This document shows, in pieces, positions 21,704-32,500 of a DNA stretch of 64,000 nucleotides. Both the position numbers and the translations under genes were made by a program. The stretch is from Auricularia sp. M13 (taxonomy: Eukaryota; Basidiomycota; Agaricomycetes; Auriculariales; Auriculariaceae): NCBI GenBank assembly GCA_037042915.1, contig CM073196.1, positions 372,001-436,000 of the forward strand. Reading direction: 5' to 3'. Every line of letters begins with the position of its first letter. Position 1 is the stretch's first letter. The notes beneath the pieces were generated by a model. It saw only the letters and a program-made list of their open reading frames with translations, made no database searches and was not told where the DNA came from.

Positions 21704-24700
21704 CTATCTCCCACCGTTGGCAAACCACTCTTTCTGCTTCCCGCAGGTGTCGTTCGTGCACCCTGGACACCTGTAAGACACCACGCATCGGTCAGCCCCA
21801 TATGTCAAATTCCAGAGTTCAACTCTAGCGGGACGCCCGCATTGTCCGCGGCACGCAGTGGGTATCCACGGAAAGCGTCCGCTGCGAGCTGGACGCCTAC
21901 AGCGATGGGAGAGGGTTAAACGCCCGCAGCGTTCGCATCGAGCTAAACGCCCGCAGCGTTCGCATCGAGCTGAACGCCCACAGCCTCCGCGGTCATTCAG
22001 ATGTTCGCCGTGTCCGCGGCGAGCTGGACACCCACAGCGTCAGGGGCAACGTGGGCGCCCCCAGTGCCAGCCAAGGTCTGCGGCGGGCTGGGCGCTGACA
22101 GCGACCGCGAGGATCTGAACACCCGCGCAGAGTCCGCGGTGACCTTCTACGTCGACAGCGTCCACGGCGAGCTGAGCACCGCGCTGCCAGTAGCTGGACG
22201 ACGCGTTCAGCAGAACACCGCGCCGGACGCCCAGCTGAACACTCACGGCGACCGCTACGAGCAGGACGCCCGCCGTGTCCGCGGTCAGCGGAACACCTGC
22301 GCCGCCGCGACCTGGACGCCCGCAGCGTGCACAGAAGGCTGGACGCGCCCAGAGCCCACGGCAACATGTACGCCGACAGCGTCAGTGGCGAGCTGGACGC
22401 CCGCAACGCCGCTAGCCAAACACTCGCACTCTCCGCGGCGAGCTAGACGCCCACATCCTCCACGACCGCGGCCAGCTAGACGCCCACAACCTCCTCCGCG
22501 GCGACCTAGCCGCACAGCGAGCTAGACGCTCAGGTCCACATCGCCCAGGCTGAACACCCACAACCCCCCGTAGCACCGCAAAAACGAGCAAAGGAGAACA
22601 AGAAGCAAGACGGCCGACGTACCGCAGCATCATCTGCGAGCTGACGCGCGCGCCCGCGTCGAGGTGGCGCGCGACGACGTCCGCGAGCGCGCGCACGAAG
22701 ACGGGGTGGTCGTTCAGCGCGGGCGCGCGCTTCATCTCGATCCCGTTCTGTCAGCGGGATGTCAGTTTGGCTGCGCGAGCAGGAGAGCGGAGGGGAGTTG
22801 CGAGCAAGGAATGGGAGTATCGAACAAGGAATGGGAGCGGCGAACAAGGAATGGGAGTCGGGAGGAGGACCAACGCATGGAATGTGAAGCGGATGAATGG
22901 AATGTGAAGGCAGCGAGGAAGCGGATGAATGGAATGTGAAGGCATCGAGGAGGCGGGGTGGAGGAAGAGACGCACCTCCTTAGCGACGTGTCCATACTCG
23001 ATGTCGAGCTCGAACAGCGTCTCGATGTGGTCCGACGTGAACGCGATCGGGATCGTCACGAGGCGCTGCGGCGCGGGTGAGCATACACAGGGCGAGCACG
23101 GCATGAGATTAAATTAAATTGAGATGGCGAAAGGAGAACGCGTGGACGCGAGCGCGGGACGAGGTGTGCGGTACCACAAGACACTTGTGTATGGCGCGCG
23201 GAGCGGCGCAACGCTCGCAGCTGTACGATGCGGCAGAAGACAAGCGCGGGTCTGCCCAAGACGAGCGTGGGCGCGCGGCGTCACAAGACAAGTGTGGGCC
23301 TGCCCAAGCCGTGCGTGGGCGCAGCGAGCGTGTACCGCACGCGGCGTCGAAAAGAGAAACCCAGCCACGACGGAAGACGAGCGCGCTGGTCGGCGCAATG
23401 CTCAGAGTTGTACGACGATGCGTGATGGGGTGGGCAGCACGAGACGGGTGAGCGCGGCAGCACGAGACGGGTGAGCGCGGCAGCACGAGACGGGTGAGCG
23501 CGTCGGCCCAGGTCGGCGGCGCGGCGGACGTATGTGCAGCGCCACAAAGACGACCACCGGCGCCGACGAACGAGTCGGCCCAAATGCATCTGGCGGGAGC
23601 ACACGACGCCCGCGACGCGCGAGTACAGTCCCGATATGGATTGCGTCACAAGAACGAAATCGCGCGCCCACCAACTCCATCGCACCGCGGAGCCACGTAG
23701 CAGAAATCGCGCTGTGCTGTCTGTCCAGCGCTGGAATATGGCGCCGCGCGGCGCAAAAAAGGGGGTGGCGAGAAACGACGCGCCCAACGACGTGCGGCGC
23801 GAATCAAGACGCGCCCAGCGACGTACGGCGCGAATCAAGATGCGCTCAGCGCCGTACGGGGCGAATCAAGCCGCGCCCGGCGTACGACGCGAATCTAAGA
23901 CGCGCCTAGCGCCGTGCGGCGCGAATCAAGACGGAAAAGACGCATGTACGCAGCGACAAGACGGGTCACCGGACACGTGTACGCGGCAGCCCAAGTCGCG
24001 CGGAGCTGCAAGAGCGGCCCCTCACAGCGCAGTTCGCGGCCCGCACAACGAGAACGTTCGCGGCGTTACAACAAGACCAAGACCGTCCGCGACGGCACAG
24101 CAAAAACGCCCGCGGCCCCGCACAGCGCTTTTGTCTTTTGTGCAGCCCCGCACAGCGAGACGCGCGCGGAGCTGAACATGTGCGCGGAGGCACGACGAGC
24201 CCGTACGCGGCAGTACAAGACTGTTCGCGGCGGCACGACGAGCGTGTTCGCGGCGTCTGCGACGGCGAATCAAAACCGTTCGCGGCGGTACCACGAGCGT
24301 GTTCGCGGCCCCACACAACACAACAAGACCGTCCGCAGCCCCACACAACAAGACCAGCACGGAGTAGCACACGAGCCGCAAAGCAGGCTACGGCGGACGA
24401 GAACACGGTGCGATCAAGGCGCTCTGCGAACACGGCGGGGGCTTAGAACAGCGCCAGAGCGGGGATAACGGGGCGGCGCAAGACGTCCGCGCTCCGCACA
24501 GCGAGCCTCTTGTTCCAAGACGGCACGCGGCGCAACAGAACACGAAGATATACGCCGCATGCAGCGCTCCAAGCGCTACCCATCACGCGCGCGTTGGGTA
24601 GCAAGTGGAAAGAACGGGCGCCGCGGGGGGTAGAAAGAAGGCACGCCGCGGGGGGTAAAAAGAAGGCACGCTGAGTGGGGTAGAAAGAAGGCACGCCGTG

Positions 24701-26637
24701 GGGTGGGTCAAAGACCGAGCGTTACGGGCGGGCGCCGTGGGGTCTGCAGAACCCGTGCCGCGGCGTAGGAAGACCAACGCAGCCGGCGGTGTAAAGAACG
24801 AGGTCGAGCGCCGCGGGGCAGAATCGCGCGCCATTGCACGGTCGGCTACACCACACGCGACTAGAACGAACGACCGCCGCCATCGCGGAGACGATCCAGC
24901 GCAGCCCCGCCAGCCCGCCGCCATCGCGAGCCCCAAGACCAACGCGACGGCCCAACACAACAAAGAAAGGAAGCAAAAAACGCCCAACCCAACCCCAAAA
25001 AAAAACCGCCCAACACAACACAACCCAGAAAAAAAAAACCGCCGAACACACCTTATACCCCAACCGCGCGAGCCCCTCGATCGCCGCGCCCGTCTGCGGG
25101 CCCATCCACGGCTGCGGGCCCACCTGCGACTGCCACACCAGGCGGTACGGGTTCGGGCCCGGTCTCGGTCGCGCTTCCTTCGCCGTGTCTGCACCAAAGC
25201 AAAGAAAAAAATTACGTCGTTAGCGAGAGAAGGGCGGTAAAGGAGGGGGAGGGGGGGCGAGCGTATCTGCCAGCGTGAGGAGGGAAGAGATGGAGGAAGG
25301 AAGAGATGGACGAAGGAATGCCAGACCTACCGGTGACAGTCCCCGCCGAAGAGTCGGACCCAGCAGCGAGCCTGGCCATGACAGCGGCGACGGTGGCCGC
25401 GACCTCGGCGACGTACGGGTCGCCGCGGTTGACGACGCTCATCGGCAGGCTGTGCGCGCTGAAGAGCAGCACGGCGTCCGCGCGCTGCTCCGGCGGCCAT
25501 TCGGAGAGCGTTGATTCGATTATTTGGGCGAAGGCCTGTTTGCGGGGGGGGGGGGAGTTAGTATGTGGGTGTGCGGTGTGGCTGGAAGGGAGAGGAGGTG
25601 GATGGGAGTGCAAGAAATGGAGAGGAGGTGGATAGGAAATGGGAGGAGGGGCGGGTGGTGGAAAGAGGATACAGCTTGCTCTCGGCGCGTCCAGAGATAC
25701 AAGACGCGTTCAGCGGTAGCGGTCAACGACCGGCCGCACCGAACTTGGAAAACGAAAACGAAAACGAAGACGAAAAAGAAGAAATGGACGAAAAAGAAAC
25801 GACGGGTGGAGGGGACCGGGCACGCAAGCAAAGGACGGACCTCTACGAGCCCGGGATGCGTGCCCCAGCGGTCGACGACGCTCCAGTCGACGTCGCCCGC
25901 CTCGCCGTCGAGGCCGCACGAGCGGAAGACCTCGTTGAGCGAGCTGCCGGTCGTCGAGCAGCTGTACTGCGGGTACTGCGTGAACGCCACCGCGCGCGTC
26001 ACGCCGTCCTCTTTGAGCGCCTGCATGACGCTGCGCGTCAGCGGGCGCGCGTAGCGGAAGGCCGGGTATGCTGTGCGAGGGAGCGCCAGCAGGAAATCAT
26101 TCGCAGTTGCGAGTTCAGGCGCAGTCAAGGAAGGATTTCATTCAGCATTCAAGCAACGGCAGCGCGCAAGACGCAACGCGCACCTTTATGCGGCGCGCTC
26201 TGGGGGCGCAGCTCGTCCAGCAGGGCGCACATGAGCTCGCCCTGGCGCTGGGTGTGGCGCAGGATGGGCGAGCCGCCGCCGATCTTGGCGTACTGCTCGA
26301 CGATGGACGGCGCGCGCCGCCGGGCGATCCACGGCGCCAGCAGCCGTTGCGCGGGCAGGTGCATCAGGTCGCGGTCCAGGAAGAGGTTGCGCAGGAACGG
26401 GTGCACTTCGTCCAGCTGTTGCGGGCGTTACGGGGAGGAATGGGTGGATGGGATGAGGACGCACGTCGCGCGGGCCGCCCATGTTCAGCATTACGATTGC
26501 TGCTGTTCGTTAGAGATGGGCCGTGTAGGCGGAGCTGGGAGGCGTAGCGTACCTGTGGGACTACGCGAGCGAGCGCGTCAGCCGGGCTGGACGGTGGAAG
26601 CGGCCAACGCACCTTTTTGCGCTCTTAGGCGCAGCAT
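21704..26637 (-). CDS. HEM15: Ferrochelatase (haem synthesis), [2Fe-2S] type
   Basis: Ferrochelatase inserts Fe(II) into protoporphyrin IX in mitochondria. Exons: (26637-26613), 26502-26465, 26415-26184, 26070-25841, 25535-25331, 25188-25052, 23065-22976, 22747-22623, 21770-21704; all phases agree, about 382 aa. Diagnostic segments: [92 protein letters not shown] and the C-terminal CPGCTNDTC. The C-x2-C-x4-C plus the Cys in YSCSTTGSS are the four positions that bind [2Fe-2S] in animal ferrochelatases. Active-site His (SAHSLP) and the HIETL Glu are present. The start is uncertain: ATG 26637 gives only a short leader, while ATG 26683 opens a presequence-like stretch ([15 protein letters not shown]) in the wrong phase. 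Introns of 1986, 852 and 228 nt are filled with degenerate repeats. Confidence 0.93.
21771..22622. repeat. Degenerate minisatellite filling last ferrochelatase intron (852 nt)
   Basis: From about 21850 to 22540 the plus strand repeats, with heavy divergence, a roughly 27-36-nt unit of the type GAGCTGGACGCCCACAGCGT-CCGCGGC (GAGCTGGACGCC, AGCTGAACGCC, GCCCGCAGCGTCCGCGG recur many times). It lies within the intron whose donor is CTGCG|GTACGT (22622) and acceptor TCTTACAG (21771). Confidence 0.75.
22748..22975. repeat. Short repeats in a ferrochelatase intron
   Basis: AACAAGGAATGGGAG-type units occur three to four times in tandem (about 22795-22860), followed by two to three GCGGATGAATGGAATGTGAA units (22880-22945). 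They lie inside a 228-nt intron. Confidence 0.65.
23066..25051. repeat. Giant ferrochelatase intron (1986 nt) of mixed degenerate repeats
   Basis: Donor AAG|GTGTGT (25051) and acceptor CGCCGCAG (23066) bracket repeats of several kinds: GCAGCACGAGACGGGTGAGC x3 (23430-23510), GGCGCGAATCAAGACGCGCC-type about 5x (23795-23930), GTTCGCGGCGGCACGACGAG-like units (24050-24340) and GGGGTAGAAAGAAGGCACGC x3 (24640-24710). No TE gene or open frame of coding quality lies inside. Confidence 0.75.
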
Positions 26638-27340
26638 TGAGCGTCGCGTACGCGCGGCCGAGGACGTGCAGCTTCGAGGGCATCGTAGTAGCAGTAAGAA
26701 TCAGAGCAAGAGTAACAAGTCAAAGTCAAGCGTCAGCGCTCCGATGTCAAGTTCAAGGGCGCCGCGCTTGGGCTTGGGTGGTACGAGAACAAGCAGGCCG
26801 GTGTATGCAGTTAAAGAGTACGTGTCGCCCGGCAGTCGGGTCACTCTGCGCGCCGATCCATCGCGCGCCTTGGTCCCGAGCGTGGCCGGGGATCGCAAAC
26901 CTGAGCCTCAAAATTATTCGGACGCCGATTGGTTCTTCTTCTCACCATTCCTTCTACCCGCGCTTTCTCGAGGACTCGCGGCCGACGACGACGAGTGCTA
27001 CTTCCGCCAGCTCACACGCTCCTCGCCGATATTGCCCGGCGTCCTTGCGCGACACTGGCCTCGGGTCGTCCGTGCCCCTTTCTCCTCATTATAATCGAAT
27101 CTGTGCTCTGTATCATCCACATTCGGGTCCAGCGCGTCGCACGCAGCCCGCACACACAGCGAGCAGCCATCACGAGTGCGACAGCGTACCACTCCCTGGG
27201 CGCCCGCGCCCCGAACTCGAGGAGGTCTCCCAAGTCATGGCCAGCCGTCGCCCCGAGCCAGCTTGCTGTTATCTGTGCCGGTGAGGCGTCAGGCGAGACG
27301 TCCCGGGCATCCCCTGGGCTCGCTTCTTCCACCGTAACGC

Positions 27341-28279
27341 GCGTCCACTGTGTCGCACGCAGTGTGTGTTGCAGCTTCGATGTTCGTTTCGTTGCGTGCG
27401 GCGCGGCGAAGATAGAACATAGAACTCGCGACGCATAGCTGTGTGTGCCGCGGTGGACCATCGTATTCTATTCCCGGCTGGGGGGTCTCCTATGACCATT
27501 CGACGTTAACCATTTTTCTATGACCATTCGACGTCAACCAGTCTTCTATGACCATTCGACGTCACCGCCTCGTTCCTGCCCCACCGCAATGATCAACTCT
27601 GAGAGGACCACACTCCGCCTCTCCGATGTTCGCTCATGATCAGCCAGTGCGTGTCGTGCGATATGCACCGTTCAGAGGCCTGGACATTATGATACAGTAT
27701 TTATCTGCTGACCGCCCTTCCCCTGGCTGGCTGGTTCCTCACTCCCACCAAGTCCAGCATTGCGTCGCCGCGTCCACCGTGTCGCACGCAGCGTACGCCG
27801 CAGACTTCATGTTCTCTGTCCTGCTGGTGCACGACTCGGAGCACCAGCACAGCGATCATGACATCTTCGCAGTACGGCTGTGTGCCGCGGTGGATGCGCA
27901 CGGGCGCGGCCGCGCCATTCCATACCAGACCATACCCGACTGTCGTCTCACTCTGAAGCCTTGGAGGATGCACCAAGATTCTTACAGTATGCCGAACTGA
28001 TCGCGTGGTCCAGACGCGCACGCCGCGCCAACAGTCTGCATCCACGGCCACTCTCACTCTAATAGTAATCGCCGGAGAGGACATTTCGCCACCCCGTGAG
28101 TTCGCAGCCGACCAGAACTCCGAGGGCGCTTCGTTTGACCGCTTAAATTCAACAGCCCCCCCCCCTCCGCCGCGTCCACCGTCTCGCACGCAGCCTCATT
28201 CCCGCGTTCGATATTCGCACCGTTACCGCGCAGCGAATACTGTACTCGTGAATGAGGGCTGTGTGTCGCGGTGGATGCG
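27341..28279. repeat. Cluster of about 110-130-bp fold-back (MITE-like) units
   Basis: Three full units at 27341-27458, 27770-27899 and 28171-28279 begin GCGTCCACCGTGTCGCACGC and end GCTGTGTGCCGCGGTGGATG; the end is the approximate reverse complement of the start. Partial copies lie at about 27133 and 28421. The interiors differ. This looks like a small non-autonomous element or a repeated hairpin; no target duplication could be fixed. Confidence 0.6.
27491..27565. repeat. 28-bp tandem repeat, 3 copies
   Basis: TATGACCATTCGACGT(T/C)AAC starts at 27491, 27519 and 27547, an exact 28-bp period. Confidence 0.8.
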
Positions 28280-29046
28280 CGCCGCCCACATCCCGCCATC
28301 GTCGGGACCCTCGGGACTTGTCTGCGCTCCGACGACGGCGTCGCCCCGACTCCCCTCTGTCATTTCTCATCGTCCCAACAGGAATAACAAATCCTCGCTC
28401 TACTCGTACTTTGCTTCGCCGCGTCCACCGTTTCGCATGGAATCGCGCTCGTGCCCGTCCAGTGTCCGGAAAGAGAACATCGCAGTTCACAATACTGTGG
28501 GAGCTTGGACGCTGCGGGTCAACGCAGTCTGTGCCGTCTTTTCGACATTTGCCGCGCTGCCCGCGTGGTGAAATCACAAAGATGGCACATGGTACCGGTG
28601 GCTGCGTGCGACTTTTTCACCGGATAATCCCCGGCTCAAGGAATTCGAAGCACAACGGTAGCCACCATCCACCTCTCAACTGGGCCAGGAAATAACGCAG
28701 ACATCGCGCCGGGAGATTGCAGACATCGCCTGATCGTCTTCCCACTTCTGCCAGTGCCCGCGCACTCATTTTCGCCGTCGCCGGAAGAAATGGCCAACGC
28801 GTAGGCACTGCTACCCATCCGATGGAGTCTTAAACTCGCCATGAGATCCGGATAGAACAATCTGGAGGCAGTTGCGTCGATTACTGAAATTGGAATGTTC
28901 GCGATCGCGCAGACTCGCAATAGGGGATTACTTCACGGCGAGATCCTTGGCGCAAACAGTTACAGTGAGCATTGGCAGCCCGTTATACAGGACACCCAAC
29001 GACCCAGGCTCTGATGGGAATGCTAGCGCTGGACTATATATCTAGA

Positions 29047-29345
29047 CTACCCACAGTTGATGAAAGTATCAAAACGCTCGATGAGCTCAGGGTGTCCACT
29101 GGCAGCAAAGAGCGTCCTGACCTCCTCGCAAACAGTCGCGATGTTTCCCGTGTGAGCACTAAAGTTGATAGTGGGCCGGCGTCGCAGGTCCGAGTCGGTA
29201 AATCAATGTGAGCTAACGACCGGGGCTGATTGTGGCTACGACGACGATTTCTGACACCGCTGCAGGATGGCAAGGAAGCGCTGGTACACGCTTGGGTCGC
29301 CGGCGAACTGCACCCTGACGTGCGATCGCGACGGAAAATGGCGGG
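29047..29345 (-). pseudogene. Isolated PAH domain fragment
   Basis: On the minus strand, VRVQFAGDPSVYQRFLAILQ leads through a GT-AG intron (GTGTCA...CTTTAG, phase 2) into GNIATVCEEVRTLFAASGHP and ELIERFDTFINCG,stop. This is a single Sin3-type PAH domain lacking its first helix. No start codon in a good context was found, so it is probably a fragment of a larger Sin3-like gene; it resembles the modules at 18.2-19.3 kb. Confidence 0.6.
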
Positions 29346-29517
29346 CGGGTGTCGATGACTCTGGCAGCCAGGACCGGCGGCTTGCAACACTACAACCACG
29401 TCATAATGTCCCTGTGGCCAAAAACAACCGATATCTTAGTCTCCCTGGGCAGACACTGTATGTGATGATAGTCGATCACATAAGAGTCTGCTTTTAAACG
29501 CGCCCATCACATACTTG

Positions 29518-32500
29518 ATGTCGGATTGTTCCTTAAGTCCGAAACCTTATCCGGACGCGGTGCCCCGAGAGCGAGCACGAGCGCGTCTTGCCACCGTCAT
29601 GGCACATACGCCTCCCCCAGCTGCAGCTAAAATCGCCAAAATGCGAAAGAAAAAGAGCCTGCCACCGACGACGCCGCTCTATACGCGTACACCTCGGCCA
29701 TTCAAAATACCAGCAACTGCAGCGCCAGCCACTCACGCAATGAGTCCACAGACACCCGCAACGCTTCCAATTCAGCAGACAGTCCACTTTGCACCGACAC
29801 GCTTATTACCCGTCCAGCCGAGCCTCTTCGGCCCGCCGGTTACTTCGATTGACACGCCTGCGACTCCGAGCCGCGCGCGTAAATTCGCCGTCCGCCCAAC
29901 TCCTCCCCGCCGCCATTATGTCTGGCTGAAGGATAAACTAAAGGCTGTCCTGAAGCTCATAAAGGATCTTGGACTTACTCTGGGCAGTTTCCTTGTTCAT
30001 CTCTTCAGCCGATATGACAAGAAGGGCCGTCGCCTAAGCCACTCGCGCACCGTTGTCTCTACTGTCTCGCAGTTTCTATCTGGAAACTCAACCGGGACTG
30101 TCTCACAGCTTCTTGAGCTCTGGATGGCTCATCCCTATGGTCAACCCAGTCCATCGCACCCGGAACGACAGCAGATGTACCAGTTAACACCACACTTCAC
30201 CACGTCAGCATATGCTCGCCCTGCTCTCACCTGCTTTGCTGCACAAATATGCGCCGATCGCATTTCCAGGGACGCTGCACGTGCAGTCAAACCTGATGCA
30301 GGATTGCATCTTCGGGTCCGCATTCCCCGAACAGTGCATGCCGTCCACTCCAATGCGCCCAAGCGGCAGCTGCTAATGCGCAACGACCTTGGTTCTAATG
30401 TTGTTGATCGCGCTAGAGACATTCTGAAGCGCGAGTGTGGCCTGCTCTACAGTCTCAGTCTCTGTGCTGCCACCCGCAAGAGCGGAAGTGTTGTTGCCAC
30501 CCGTTTGCAGCGGCCACCAGACATTGTGAGTACAAAACTACGCGCTCGGAGTTTACTGACACCGAAGCAGGTTGTCACTGGTGCAGTGTCAAGCCTCCTG
30601 TTTTCGCGCCGTCGCACGGCCAACTTACTGCCACTGTCAAATGCGCTCGCTTACTTCGCTGCTCGTGCGGAGCAATCTCTCTTTCGCATTGCAAGCCGCT
30701 TTGGCCAGTCTACAGCCTACACCACTGCATACCGCGCTCTTATAACGCTCTCGGATGGCCAGGCTCAGCACATCCGCGAGCTGGCAAGCTCCAAAACTGT
30801 TTGCGTCTCAGTGACTCTAGACAACGCACAGCACTTTGGCGCTCAGTACGATGTTCGCGCCGGCCGAGCTGACACCATGTACAAGGGCGTTGTCGGTACT
30901 TTGCTTCTTTGGGACGATTGCCCGCCGTCTGCGCTGGATGAGACAGCTATGAGCGCATTTGTTTCTGCACGAAAGGCTGGTCCGGGCGACCTGTCGTGGC
31001 GCAATATTGTGGCAGACATCGATCGTGCATTCATCCAGCGAACAGGCGAAATTCACTGGCTTGATGTTGTTGTCTCACGCTGCAAACCGCTTCGGACAGC
31101 CTACAAGGACGATGTTGAGCGTATCTTTGCTACTGAAGCGCGGAAGCACCAGATTCCCACCACTCGCCGGACAGTCGCACATCCGCTGCGCTCGAATGCC
31201 CATGACCCATCGCTGGCAACAGGACTGAAAGACGCAGTCCTGGACTTCTATGCCAACCAGCTTGGCATCACCGAGGAAAACTGGCAACCACGGCTCATGT
31301 TCTTCAGTGGCGATGGTGGCACTTTTGAGGGACTTCTTCGACTTCAGAAATACTTGCAGACCGCGCCAACTGCCTACGAACGGCTCGATTGGATGGGGAG
31401 CCAACTTCACCTGTGGCACACCAAATGGACCGCAGAGAGCCGCGTCGCAAATAACCACTGGGGCCCCGATCGCTCGCCAGACCCCTCGTGCTTGGGCAAC
31501 AGTGCCCGGCTGATCAAGCGCAAGACACCTTCGAACCTCAAGAAAGTGGATTTTGCGCGTGAGACCGAGACGATATTCACCATCGGTGAGAATCGCATGC
31601 TCGATTGTTGGAGGTGAGCATGATCTGGGATTCAGAGCTGACGCATCTCACCTAATTGTGGCAGGGTTATCCTTGACGTCGAAGATCTTGAAGCGCACTT
31701 TGAGGTTCTAGGTGCTGCTGGGAAGCTCCCTTCGCTGGCGGAATTACGCTCTTATGCTGCGCGGCTGTATCGCACCTACTCATGCCAGCGCGGTTATCTC
31801 CAGGCGCTGCATCCCTACGACAGGCAGTCAGCCGATTACCGTGCGCCCTTGGCCAAACATACCTCGGACCAATTACATACAGCAGCGGCAACTGCGAGTA
31901 CCGAGACTGCTGGCATGATTGGGCATGCTGAGCAGCCAGGCTTTGCGGGCGATCGATGCCTCGCAAATTCCATCTTATTCTTGCAGGAATTTGTGGAGCT
32001 GCGCGAGTGGTTCAGATCGACGTCGGTTGGAGAAATTGGGAGTACATGGGAGATAGTGAAAGTACGTAACTTGCAATTTTATGAAGCGGCATTCCGTCCT
32101 GAGTCTTCAATGCAGAATCAAATACCAAAGTTCGCAGGTTCCGGCCACAACCCAAATTACCTCAACTATTGTCTCTCGATGTATCTAATCGTTGAGAAGT
32201 ACTCTCCACCGTCGATGCGGGAGGCGATCCTCAACAACTGGCTCGTGAACTTTGTCGGGCGACCTGGCCATTTCAAGGAAGGCGATCTTATGCAGGAGCA
32301 CTTCATCAATCGCCTGGATCGTCATCTGCAGCACAAGGACCGGCCGTACGACGAACCATTCATTAGTGACGTCGTCTCGCCAAATCTCGACATCCTAACG
32401 GAGATCCCACGACAGCTTGAGGAGGCGGTGGCGCTGAAGACTCGCTCGAAACGTCACCTCTCCCCTCACACTAAGACTGAAGCACGCCTACTCGCCGAGC

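Larger units (their letters stand above)
26638..29046. other. Long gene-free stretch with fold-back repeats
   Basis: No supported gene was found in this 2.4 kb; frames on both strands are driven by GC-rich composition. It holds a three-copy tandem repeat (27491-27565) and a cluster of small inverted-repeat units (27133-28450), described separately. Confidence 0.5.

Noticed and set aside
21850-24710. CRISPR-like array
   Set aside because: Repeats are degenerate, without constant spacers, in a eukaryotic intron.
25565-27094. Plus-strand 509-codon open frame
   Set aside because: It lies antisense to ferrochelatase exons and introns, is Arg/Ala/Ser-rich, and has no motif; it is a GC-composition shadow.
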